Assembly (NCBI GenBank): GCA_003427395.1
Contig: BFEA01000335.1
Coordinates: 375,472 to 403,492, forward strand
DNA: 28,021 nucleotides
Origin: Chara braunii
Taxonomy: Eukaryota; Streptophyta; Charophyceae; Charales; Characeae
Direction: 5' to 3'
In this document: piece by piece, positions 19,198 to 28,021 of the stretch
Position numbering within the stretch: the first letter of the stretch is position 1
How the letters are laid out: each line of letters opens with the position of its first letter
The notes under the pieces: generated by a model
Database searches by the model: none
Told to the model about the DNA's origin: nothing
Seen by the model: the letters and a program-made list of their open reading frames with translations, nothing else
Position numbers and translations under genes: made by a program

Positions 19198-19491
19198 TCA
19201 TTCAGAGTCGGCACCAAATGCATCGTAGGCGTAGATCAAAAAGAGGGATTTAGTAAGACCGTAGGGAGTGAGTTTTGTAGAAAACTTAGCAGTCTGTCCA
19301 TCAGCGATCTGTCGTTCATAAGCGTTCACAACACGGGGAGCATTCTTTAGCAGCTCTTTTCGGTCGATCCAAAAGAATTCGGTCAACGGGTGGTAGAGGA
19401 AGTGAACCTTGTACTGTTTGTTCCTCCCTCTTCCCTCGTGGGAAACAATTTTGTCTATTTCATGACCGCCATCGATAGGACGAGGTATCAT
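19198..19491 (-). pseudogene. Element B chromodomain, C-terminus of Pol
   Basis: The frame continues directly from the integrase after one TAG (19513-19515). It contains DGGHEIDKIVSHEGRGRN, QYKVHF and FFWIDRKELL, the layout of a chromodomain-like tail in chromoviruses, which directs integration to particular chromatin. The terminal stop is TGA at 19198, about 25 bases before the polypurine tract, so this end is natural. Only the upstream TAG separates it from the integrase. Confidence 0.75.
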
Positions 19492-19512
19492 AGGATCTCG
19501 GAAGGGAAAAGT

Positions 19513-20568
19513 CTAATCATCGATGTGTGGGAACAGTTTGGACGCGTGAAAGACCGGGTATGTGCGCAGATGAGGAGGCACGTCAATCACATATGAAGGA
19601 CCAAAATCATCCCCAATCACCTTCAGAACCTGCCAAGGGCCATAGTACAATGGAAGAAGCTTTCGTGATACGCCCTCTTCATCAGAAAACTCGGACATTT
19701 TAACCCAGACATAGCTTCCTACTTCGAAGGTCCCTTCTTTGCGCGATTTGTTAGCATGTTTGATCATGGCATGCTGACGCTTGTTCATTGTTGCGATAGC
19801 AGCTTTGAGCAAGCGTGCATACTTGGCATTGTAGCCAGGCATGCCGGGCGTCAGACCAGGTGACCGCTCGGGGAACAGATAGGAGAGAGGATTGCGCAGC
19901 TGCCATCCGTATTGCAGCTGATTCGGTGTCACACCCGTTGCAGAGTGAATGGAGTTGTTGTACAACCCCTTCACTTTGTGTAGCTCCTTGTCCCACGTGT
20001 TCTGATCTGGAACAATTAACGCGCGAAGTAGTTGGATGACAGTCTGGGTGATTTCCTCAGCCAATCCATTGGCTTCGGGGTGTCGACCAGAAGTCTTGTT
20101 GAGTTTAATGTCGTAGATCTGAGAAGTGAAGTCCTTCCAATCTTTGCTAATGAATCTGGTGTCCCGATCACTCACAATAGTTTTCGGGTGGCCAAACTGC
20201 AGAATGTACCGCTGATGAAATTCTTTGATGACAAGCTCAGTTGGGGCATGGGAAGGGAAAGGAATTAGATTCAGAAATTTGGAAAAACGGTCCACGATGA
20301 CCATGACTTGTGGATTCCCTGCCTCACTCACCTTTCCCATGTCCGTGAAGTCAATGGAAATCGACTCACCGGGTCCATCAGGAATGGGGAGGGGTTTCAG
20401 CAGGCCATAAGGCTTATGCCTATGGACCTTGGTCCTTTGACAAACTTGACATTCAACAATAAATTTCTGAGCAGATCCTTTCATTCCCGGCCAATCAAAC
20501 TGCTGCAGAAGACTTCCATAAGTCTTCTCAAAGCCAAAATGTCCACTCCGACCATGTGCCAAATCCAA
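19513..20568 (-). pseudogene. Element B integrase core and GPY/F-type domain
   Basis: This is the best-preserved pol segment, 351 residues. The zinc site has H5 and H10 with C40-Q-V-C43. The DDE core has D73 (SIDF), D134 (SDRD) and E171 (LAEE), all present. The C-terminal part holds YYGPW and TYPVFHASKLFPH, typical of the GPY/F region. It would splice cDNA into the genome. The 5' end is not natural: homologous sequence seems to continue upstream in another frame near 20583, and RT and RNase H are missing. The end is a TAG with the chromodomain in the same frame beyond. Confidence 0.9.
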
Positions 20569-20689
20569 GAAATGAGTCCGGAGGGGCGCATGGTTTGTGG
20601 AGGCAAAAGCGATAGGACCACACTCTTGTTGTGTTCGACGACGAGACTATCAACAAATGGCCCCTTAAAGCGGCGGATGGTGAAGCACG
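20569..20689. other. Junction between element B (-) and element C (+)
   Basis: The minus-strand frame upstream of the integrase decays here, and plus-strand gag sequence of another element starts. A possible minus-strand VEHNKSVVLSL..PPQTMR stretch lies near 20585-20640 in a shifted frame. The exact breakpoint cannot be placed by eye. Confidence 0.4.
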
Positions 20690-20959
20690 TAGTGGTGGTG
20701 AGTCTGGAAAGGGTGACGTCACTGCCATGGTGGCCAACAAGGGTGGCACCAACTGTAACGATGGATTTAAGAAGAGGAGGCCACACTCCTTCCGGAGCAT
20801 CCTGACATTGCTTCTGGCCGACCCTGGAAGAAGATGGGCGTGGCCCAGAATGAATCGCAGGAGCGGATGGACAATTGGCAGTGTCTGAAATGCGGCATTG
20901 CATGTCACATCATTGCATGGTGTCCCCTCATCCATAACCCAAAAGGGAGCAGCCAGTAG
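20690..20959 (+). pseudogene. Element C gag C-terminus with altered zinc knuckle
   Basis: Only the tail of gag remains. The knuckle reads C-L-K-C-G-I-A-C-H-I-I-A-W-C-P (20882-20926), keeping C-x2-C-x4-H-x4-C. Cys replaces the usual Gly before His. Frames break before it, and TAG at 20957 ends it. The gag core lies beyond the junction with element B and is missing. Confidence 0.75.
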
Positions 20960-21194
20960 GAGTAGCATCTGCTCCGACTGAGTTGGTGGGTTTGGACAAC
21001 GGTAAAGCGCCTATAACCCCTTTCAACCTCCGAACTCACAAGGCAGAGGATGACTCTTCTTCGGTCCATCACCCACGAACACCATGAAAAAGTATTGTGC
21101 TCTGTTTCTCTAAGTGATCCCCTTGATAAACTTGGTTGTGAACTCATTGCTTTATGAAGTTCATCAGCTAAGAAAGCAAAGTCTAAGGGTTAAT
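20960..21194 (+). other. Gag-protease spacer of element C
   Basis: Stop-rich and unrecognised. Its position suggests decayed spacer between knuckle and protease. Confidence 0.35.
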
Positions 21195-21535
21195 TGATGA
21201 TTGTTGACGTAGAGATTGCACGCACATGTGTAGGTGCCTTGTTAGACCCTGGGCCTACGAGGTCTTATATCTCAGAAAAAGCAATTCGTAAGTTGCATCT
21301 GGGTATGAGAGTGCAGGACCTTTCGAGACCTACCACGTCTACGCTTGCTGACTAGAGCACGATAATTGTCTCTATGTTTGTAAATCGTGTGAAAATGATA
21401 TTGCATGGAGTAACCTTCCTCGTATAAAAGAACCAGCCTTTGTACATGACTACGGGAATGGATTGGCACGAGGAGGTCGACCCAGAAGTCAAGTTTAAAG
21501 ACAAGATTGTCAAATTAAAGGATTAAAAATCCAAA
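21195..21535 (+). pseudogene. Element C protease-like domain
   Basis: ACVGALLDPGPTRSYIS carries the catalytic Asp (21245-21247) but D-P-G instead of D-[ST]-G, which would disable the active-site turn. It aligns with ALIDSGVTRSYMS in element A. GMDWHEE follows near 21460. TAG at 21353 and TAA at 21425 interrupt the frame. Confidence 0.75.
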
Positions 21536-21735
21536 ATGAAGTCAATTTAATTGTTTCACAAGTCTGGTTCTGACTCATCACTGCCTTTCTATTGTATGAG
21601 TCTACCAGCCTCTCGAAGCATGGTCACGAAAAAGACGTCGGCACAAGATGTGATGATGATACTCGTCAAACGAGTGGGTGAATGTTTTTCGTCCTATCCA
21701 CCTTCTATTGATAACTACTTACTGAATATAATGAC

Positions 21736-22382
21736 TTGCAACTTGAACCAACGGGAGTAACTGAGCGTGCTATAAAGCACACCATTGAAATCATTCCCGG
21801 AAGTAAGATTCCCAAAGGACCAATCTACCGAATGTCCCCGAGGGAAGTAAAAGAAGTGAGAAAGCAATTGCAAGAACTTATTGAAAAAGGATGGATTCGA
21901 CGAAGTTCCTCTCCCTATGGTGCACCTGTTCTATTCGTACCTAAAAATGATGGGGAACTTAGATTGTGCATTGACTACCGAGGATTGAATTTTGTAACCA
22001 TCAAGAATGCGGAACCCCTTCCTCGAACTGCAGGGTTGTACGTAAGATTAATTTGAAATCAGGATACCACTAGATCGAGGTGGCACCTGAATATCAACAC
22101 AAAACTGCGTTCAGGATATGGTATAGGCACTATGAGTTTGTTGTGATGCCCTTTGGCTTGACTAACGCCCCCACAACCTTTCAAAGGTCTATGAATGAAT
22201 TGTTTAGGCAGTGGCTAGATCAATTCGTAATGGTGTATCTCGACCACATCCTCATCTATAGTAAGACGTTGGAAGACTATGAGAAACACCTACGAATGGT
22301 TCTAAGGAAGTTAAAAGAAGGTAACTATAAGTTGAATCCTAAGAAGTCCCGAGGTACTCTATCTTGGACACATAGTAAATGA
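21736..22382 (+). pseudogene. Element C reverse transcriptase domain
   Basis: The first frame (21736-22056) shows [21 protein letters not shown] and CIDYRGLN. A deletion after PLPR then removes the segment before motif A and shifts frame. Motif A has Asn for the catalytic Asp (I-N-L, AAT 22050-22052). TAG at 22071 replaces the Gln seen in element A (CAG 6035). MPFGLTNAPTTFQ follows. Motif C is Y-L-D-H (second Asp to His, 22245-22247). Two catalytic losses, a stop and a deletion make it inactive. Confidence 0.92.
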
Positions 22383-22942
22383 AGGAGTAAGGCCATAAGA
22401 AAAGAAAATTACAGCAATCAGAGACTGGCCTAGACCCAAGACTGTCACTGAATTGCAATCTTTCCTAGGAATTGCTAACTATTATAGGAAGTTTGTGAGG
22501 AACTTCTCCCTTATAGCTGCAACCTTGGTTATGGGATAAAGACTGTAAGCCTGCGTTCAAGAAATTGAAACACACACTAACTCATTACCATATTTTGAAG
22601 ATTGTTGATCCATCACGTCCTTTCATTGTTACAACTGATGCTAGTGAGTTTGGGATTGGGGTTGTGCTAGAGCAAGATGACGGGAGAGGCTATAGGCCTA
22701 TTAGAGTTGATGTCTAAATAGCTAACTCCACCTACGAAAGAGAATTGTATGCCTTGGTTGAAGTGTTGAACACATGGAAACATTACTTGCTCAGAAGACA
22801 CTTTACGGTTTATTCAAGACCTTGAAGTGGATTAAGACACTACGTCGACTCTTTGACAAGTTAGTCAGATGGTTTACATTCATTGACACGTTTGACTTTG
22901 AGTTGAACCATTAAGGGCAAGTCTAACGTTGTTGTTGATGCT
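22383..22942 (+). pseudogene. Element C RT connection and RNase H domain
   Basis: [30 protein letters not shown] follows TAA 22396. After a short deletion near 22530 the frame resumes with PFIVTTDASEFGIGVVL, so the RNase H Asp lost in element A is present here. TAA at 22715 falls in the same aligned column as TAG 6759 of element A, just before STYEREL. A deletion and shifts near 22820 remove the DHETL region. Confidence 0.85.
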
Positions 22943-24012
22943 TTGTCAAAGTGTTCTCATTTCTTTGGTGCCATTGTTACCTACCTTGACATCGCGACTG
23001 AGTTGAAGGACCGAATTCGACAAGGGTATGTTGGGAATCCAATCGTTAGTCCTATCATTCAAACCCTTCAGAAGAACCCTGGACTCTTCCCTGAGTATCG
23101 AATGACTAATGACTTGCTCTTCTTCATTGATCAAACCGAATAAAGATTTTGCATTCCTCATAGAGAAGATATCAAAAGTATGGTTTGGGGGGAATGTCAT
23201 AAAACTGAGGGTCACTTCGGGTTTAAGAAGACATATGCCAATGTGAGAGAGTTTTTTGAATGGAAAGGAATGAAAGAGGATGTGCTAACATATGTGAGAA
23301 CTTGTCTTGTCTGGCAAAATAATAAGTCGTCTAACGAGAATCCTTTGGGGCTACTTCGACCGCTTCTTATTCCAAGTGAACCAGGTGAGTCCATCTCCAT
23401 CGACTTTACAAGTCTCACCAAGAGTCGGAATGAGAACAATCAGGTAATGGTCATTATTGATAGGTTCTCTAAATATGCTATGTTTGAACCTCTACCATCG
23501 GAAGCCCGATCGGAACTCATCATCCAAAAGTTCAAATGCGATGGGTTTCCGAGTACGGATTCCCGAAAACCATCGTCTCTTATAGGGATGTACGGTTCAC
23601 TGACCAGCAATGGCAAAAGCTGATGGAAGCATATGACACAAAATTGGCGATATCGTTAGGTAGACATCCTGAAACGAATGGCCAAACTCAGCAAATGAAC
23701 AAGTTATGCCAACAACTTTTGCGTAACTTTTGCGTATGTATGTGCGGCCTGACCAAATTGATTGGGATGAGAACTTACCAACGATTGCAAGTGCACATTG
23801 TTACATGCAGAGCACCTAACACACTTCGCAAAGGTTGGAAGTCGAGATGTCCCATTGATGCTTTGACCAGGGAACAAGTCCAACGACTACCCCCAAAAAC
23901 AAAAGAATTTCCAATTATGTTTGAGCAAGACATAGCTAAAGTAAAGGATAATATTCAGATTGCCCAAACCCAGATGATCGAACAAGCAAATAAGCATCGT
24001 CGGCCATCTTAG
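22943..24012 (+). pseudogene. Element C integrase
   Basis: It starts with the HFFGAIVTYLD tether, has TAA at 23141, then GHFGFKKTYANV and C-L-V-W-Q, where the second zinc Cys is Trp. The core has S-I-D-F, then Y in place of the second catalytic Asp (S-Y-R-D, 23581-23583), and Gln in place of the catalytic Glu (G-Q-T-Q-Q, 23689-23691). A frameshift lies near 23535, and TAG 24010 ends the frame. Predicted inactive. Confidence 0.9.
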
Positions 24013-24454
24013 TTCAAAGAAGGAGATTTAGTTTGGGTAAGGTCTAAAGAATTCTCCCTCGAAGAGAATACGTCCTAGAAATTGTTACTTGTCTACTATG
24101 GACCTTGGGAAGTTCACAAGGAGATAGGGGACGCGCATGGCCCGTCATATGGCAATGGCATACCCCCTGACCTCAAGACATACCCTGTCTTTCATGCTTC
24201 CAAACTGCTGCCCTACATAGAAGGCCACGAGTTTCCCAACCCGCCATCCATATTCCCGCCCTCTATGAATGGAGGTTAAGAAGTGGAACGAATATTGGAA
24301 CATGGATACTTGGCAGGGGAAGACCGCAAAAGCGTACAAGGTAAAGTTTAAGACTCTACCTGTGTCAGAATCCAGATGGTTCACTAAGAAAGAATTACTA
24401 CCTACTGCACCCGATATTGTCGTTGCATATGAGCGAGGGTTAAAAGAGAACTAA
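24013..24454 (+). pseudogene. Element C GPY/F region and chromodomain
   Basis: FKEGDLVWVRSKEF, YYGPWEVHKEIGD and TYPVFHASKLLPYIEG align with the GPY/F region of element B. Stops are TAG 24076 and TAA 24277. After a frameshift near 24335, the chromodomain tail reads KAYKVKFKTLP, WFTKKELLPTAP and ends at TAA 24452. It is the same architecture as element B but more decayed. Confidence 0.8.
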
Positions 24455-24492
24455 GCCTAAAATAAATAGTTTCTGCAATGAAACTCGAAATT

Positions 24493-24505
24493 GGGCCCGA
24501 GGGAA
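24493..24505 (+). other. Degenerate polypurine tract of element C
   Basis: GGGCCCGAGGGAA precedes TGCAATAACTC at 24506, placed 40 bases after the chromodomain stop. It resembles a polypurine tract plus LTR start such as that of element B, but with three C residues inside. Confidence 0.45.
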
Positions 24506-25576
24506 TGCAATAACTCAGCTCAAAGCATGCATCAGCCGTGGGCTGTAGGTCGTCACTTTGGTCAAAGGGCCAAAATAGGGGTCAACGACCACGCCCAAGT
24601 CATGCAAACTGCCCGAAAGAAGGCCGCTGTTGTGGGGTACCCGAAACAAGACTTACTGGCCTTCAGAGGCCAACGTGCGACAGTTGACCAAGGACAACAG
24701 CAGCTCGGAAATTCAGGCCCACGAGTTAAAGTCAACATGGACCCAGTCCAGGCCGCCGATCAGACACACACCTTTGGCTGTTTGCAGGTATCTGTAAGGA
24801 ATCAAGTCCAAGTGGGAATCTGCAATTGTACGGGATCCATGCCATTGGCTGCGAGACAATATGGGCCATCGTATTTGAGAGACCACAGGCTGGTCAACCG
24901 GAGTCGACACTATAAGTTGACCCAGCCCCTGCTGACCGACAGTCGGTCTTGCACATGCTGCTTGATGCTAGCTTGACGCTGGCACTATGCTGGCTGGATG
25001 CTAGCTTGACACTGGCACTATGCTGGCTGGACGTTGATGCAAAGACACATGACTGCTATTGCTGTATGCTGGCGCCATTCTCTGTCTTCGGCACCAGCTG
25101 GATACTTGACTATGCTGACGTGGCTCTTGCCACACTGATTATGACATTGATGGGGTACTTGCGAGGAAGATAAGGATCAGGGCTGTGAGACTGATCAATG
25201 TGGAGGAAGCTTACCTGTTTGCGTTCGTGATCGACATTGCGCTCTGCTGTCCGTCGTCATAAGGTGTCTGCGCTGACAAGCGCCATGATGAGATAAGCTC
25301 ATTGTCAGAGTGTATCAGAGGGGACTGTTTGCTGATGTAGCCCAAGGGAGATGCCCGAAGAGGGAGTGAGATTGTGAGGTAGATCTGTCTACTATGCTGA
25401 TGGGTACCTTCTCCTCCACCTTCTAAGTCTTATCTCCCTTCCACCATCCTCTTCTCTCGTGACCAGACGTTGGGCTCCCTGACTATGTGTATGATTTTGA
25501 AGACATTGAAACTGCGTTGAGACATTCTGTGTTCCGACATTGACGAGCTTCTCTTCATAGTGGGTTCATTGCAATA
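24506..25576 (+). mobile_element. Probable 3' LTR of element C
   Basis: It begins TG after the polypurine-like tract. The proposed end near 25574 (GTGGGTTCATTGCA) resembles the LTR end before primer site 1 (GTGGTTCAATGCA at about 415-427), giving about 1.07 kb. It contains a 33-bp tandem repeat at 24968-25033. No 5' LTR of element C is present for comparison, so both ends are inferred. Confidence 0.4.
24968..25033. repeat. 33-bp tandem duplication
   Basis: Copies 24968-25000 and 25001-25033 (CTAGCTTGAC[GA]CTGGCACTA..) differ at few positions. Confidence 0.88.
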
Positions 25577-25650
25577 ACAATCATCATCAGAATACTAATA
25601 ATGAAAGAATGAACCAGACCCAATGTCTGAATCTCCTCCTCACTGCCAGC

Positions 25651-26117
25651 CACTCATGAGGTCCACCATAGCCATCTCATACACCTTCCTCCTTCCTACT
25701 CAAGTAGGAGGCTATGACAGACTAACAGACCTTGCTCAGGTGCTCAAAGGACAATGCAAAGCTGATATGCCCCTACTACTATGGCCGCCATGCCTATCAC
25801 TATCCTGAAGTCCTCCTTGAAGAAGCAAACCCCCACTGGGGCCTTGCAGGTGCGGCGCCAACCGAGAAGATGGGGATGAAGAGCCACTCATGAGGTCCAC
25901 CATATCCATCTCATACACCTTCCTCCTTCCTAGTCAAGTAGGTGGCTATGGCGGACTAACGGACCTTGCTCCGGTGCTCAAAGGACAATCCAAAGCTGAT
26001 ATGCCCCTACTACTATGGCTGCCATGCCTATCACTATCCTGAAGTCCTCCTTGAAGAAGCAAACCCCCGCTGGGGCCTTGCCGGTGCAGCGCCAACCGAG
26101 ACGATGGGGATGAAGAC
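25651..26117. repeat. CCATAGC inverted-repeat element, 234-bp tandem copies
   Basis: Units 25651-25884 and 25885-26117 begin CACTCATGAGGTCCACCATA. Arms 25661-25672 and 25711-25722 (unit 1), and 25895-25906 and 25944-25955 (unit 2), pair around a loop. In unit 1 the loop contains the perfect inner hairpin TCCTACT/AGTAGGA (25694-25709). CTCAAAGGACAA, CTGGGGCCTTG and the closing CCACCATAGCCAGG match the element at 18104-18385. Recent duplication, no coding capacity. Confidence 0.88.
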
Positions 26118-27600
26118 CACCATAGCCAGGTGAGCACCCCCGCCACTCTGGTCCTTGCTCACCGTCTGTCTCCTCCTACTCCTTCCCCGGAGGAGCCTCC
26201 TCCTTGGTCCTCTCCACCAACGGATCTTTAAGGCCAGATACAGACATGATGAGGGTGGTTGTGAAACTCACCGAAAGGCTCATGAGAACAAAATGCCCCC
26301 TCCTGATAACTTATGGAACCTGAAAGATGCTTTTAAATATCTCCACTAAAAGGCCTGTAACACCCCCTCATGATGCCTGAATCGGACCTGAAAAATGCTT
26401 GTATACATTCCAGAACAAAATGAACCCTCATCGTTCTCGAGTGTGCTCACAGAAACCAGACTCATGAGGTGGCGTTCAGTTCGAAAATGATAAATCAAGG
26501 CCGTTGATCTTTTTTTTTTTTTCCCCCTTTGGTGTGCGCTCAGCAGGGGAGTAGTGAGCACACTGTGCACTGCGCCTATGTGTGTGGATCATGCGGTGCG
26601 CTCCGCACTGGTGCGCCACAAGGATGGTTTTGAGTCATGAGTCTGACGAGTCAGATTGTTCATTTTCCGTCTTCCGCTGCTTTGGATTGTTGTTAATCAT
26701 CACATCGGTGGCATGCGACAGCGATAGAAGGAATAAGCTGGATGATGGATGGGCAAGTGAATGTCAGATTCATAACAGTTAGCAATTCTTCAATCTGGAG
26801 GGATGATTTTTGAGAGGACCTACCCTGTGGGCCTACACTCAGGAAGCTGGCTGAACCACCGTACATCCTGTTCAACGTGCATCCTAGTTTGCAGCTCTTG
26901 GTGGTTTTCAACAACCAGGCATAATGCTCCCCATGACCAGGTGGAGCATGCTTCTATAACCTCTGTTCTGGAATGTGGTTCATTTGAAGTACTTTCCATT
27001 CTGGACCATTCCTTATACTGCTCCATCCCTACTTTTCACCAAGCACACATTTCTTTTCACTTTTTCCTTTTTCTTTTTTGTCCCAAAAAAAGGTAAACCC
27101 CATCTATTCAGTCCGGTTGCTCGTCACCAGCAAGCCAAGAGTACATGAGGCAGTTGGAAAGAAGAAAGAGTAGACCAGACGAGAATCAGATACAACCACC
27201 CTTGCAGCTCTAGTCGCTTACACAAGAGGGGGGTTACGTCGGCCGCTCTCCTCCCGAACCATAACTCATTTGCAGGGTGCACTTGCTGGTCGGGAAGCTT
27301 ACTGGCAGCACCCAGACACACAGCATGTGGATCCTGTAGATGGCGGGCTGCGGGGGAGAGCCGCCTGGCATCCTCACTGGCCGGTCAATGTCCAAACTGT
27401 AGCTGAATGTCCATTTCTCAGTCATTGTCCTTACCTTCTACTCAACAGTACTATCTCACTATTCCCTTACCGTTTGCTTAATATCCAGATCTCCAAGCAC
27501 ACATTCTATGTCAATGTTTTTTTTCCCCTCTTCGTTTAAGAGGGCGACAGGCTTGAGATATCATCATTGAACTGACTGGGCCCAGGTAATTCAGAATGAT
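26118..27600. other. Gene-free segment
   Basis: No domain is recognised. A loose pair of about 70-bp related units lies at 26295-26425 (CCCCTC.TGAT..., GGA.CTGAAA.ATGCTT). A T-run is at 26508-26522, and another T-rich run is near 27515-27525. Small inverted repeats occur, e.g. GTGCG/CGCAC near 26596. Confidence 0.4.
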
Positions 27601-27626
27601 TTTATTCTGGTCATCTGATTGTATTT

Positions 27627-27690
27627 GGATTCAAACTTGGGCCTGTACCTCAACAGTTCGTGGGTGTTCCAACTGAGCTAGCCCCATTGG
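27627..27690 (-). mobile_element. tRNA-like SINE head (pol III A and B boxes)
   Basis: Minus-strand TAGCTCAGTTGG (27669-27680) is a perfect A box, and AGTTTGAATCC (27627-27637) is a close B box with 31 bases between them, the same spacing as at 14843. The shared CGAACTGTTGA or TGAACTGTTGA core links the two. No matched acceptor stem, so it is not called a functional tRNA. Confidence 0.65.
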
Positions 27691-27844
27691 TGTTTCTATG
27701 TCAATCTGAATTTTAAAATGGCACGGGGACATGTGCAAAACGTGCAACCCAAACTACAGCGCCTGACTGGAGAACCTGAACGGTATTTCACATAAAAAAC
27801 AATTCACAGGCCCATGCAGAGTTCCCTACCTTGTGGTGGGCTCT

Positions 27845-27904
27845 GGTTCACTTGGCTGGGGTTCACTTGGCTGTGGTGCACTTGGCTGTGGTTCGCTTCG
27901 CTGA
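27845..27904. repeat. 15-bp minisatellite, four copies
   Basis: GGTTCACTTGGCTG[GT] at 27845 and 27860, GGTGCACTTGGCTGT at 27875, and a degenerate copy at 27890. Confidence 0.92.
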
Positions 27905-27948
27905 ATAGTCACCGGCGGCACTGACAAGCAAACGACCACGCAAATAGC

Positions 27949-27952
<4 letters not shown>

Positions 27953-28021
<69 letters not shown>
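27953..28021. repeat. (CT)n microsatellite at window end
   Basis: Uninterrupted TC/CT dinucleotides to the last base, the same motif as at the window start. Confidence 0.98.

Noticed and set aside
3348-24279. Nuclear code with TAA/TAG read as glutamine, as in some ulvophyte algae
   Set aside because: Aligned sense codons in sister elements are not consistently Gln: TAA 6386 aligns with AAA (Lys) in C, TAG 24076 with CGA (Arg) in B, and TAA 24277 with His in B. The frames also carry frameshifts and lost catalytic residues, so ordinary decay is simpler.
26310-26322. CTTATGGAACCTG identical to part of the 10.3 kb hairpin core
   Set aside because: Only 13 bases match, without the CCGTCCAA half or paired arms; probably chance.

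Overview
The window looks like a repeat-rich plant-lineage nuclear contig. It is made of decayed Ty3/gypsy (Metaviridae) LTR retrotransposons, microsatellites, minisatellites, tRNA-like SINE heads and long gene-free DNA. The gag proteins at 3-5 kb and 17 kb, with their WKSA..LK..MD.L...PGHG block, resemble from memory proteins annotated in the charophyte alga Chara braunii; no search was run, so this is a probable assignment. I see no cellular gene, rRNA, canonical tRNA or CRISPR. Every substantial coding trace is retroelement gag or pol, and all are broken.

Layout. 1-161: compound CT/GT/CA microsatellite. 361-1558: two diverged LTR ends, each followed by an initiator-Met-tRNA-type primer binding site. 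1559-2905: leader of element A with a GA tract, a 44-bp minisatellite and nine TTGAC boxes. 2905-7806: element A on +, with coiled-coil gag, gag core, zinc knuckle, protease, RT, RNase H and integrase, cut off at about 7806. 7807-15800: no recognisable gene; hairpins, diverged tandem repeats, a ten-unit array of hairpins sharing an ATCTTA loop (10.3-11.1 kb), pyrimidine-rich DNA and two tRNA-like SINE heads. 16005-17930: element D on +, with duplicated leader, gag and a disrupted zinc knuckle. 18104-18385: a CCATAGC repeat. 20568-19198: element B on -, integrase plus chromodomain with one stop, followed by a polypurine tract and LTR start near 19156. About 20690-24454: element C on +, zinc knuckle through chromodomain, with several lost catalytic residues. 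24506-25576: its probable 3' LTR. 25651-26117: a 234-bp tandem duplication related to 18104-18385. 26118-28021: no gene, one SINE-like head, a 15-bp minisatellite and terminal CT repeats.

The elements would once have worked as gag-pol units: Gag forms particles, protease matures them, RT and RNase H make cDNA, and integrase with its chromodomain inserts it. None could act alone now. The most unusual content is structural rather than coding: the ATCTTA-loop hairpin array, a duplicated unit whose hairpins are preserved despite sequence change, the W-box-like cluster in the element A leader, and the recurring CCATAGC motif inside inverted repeats.
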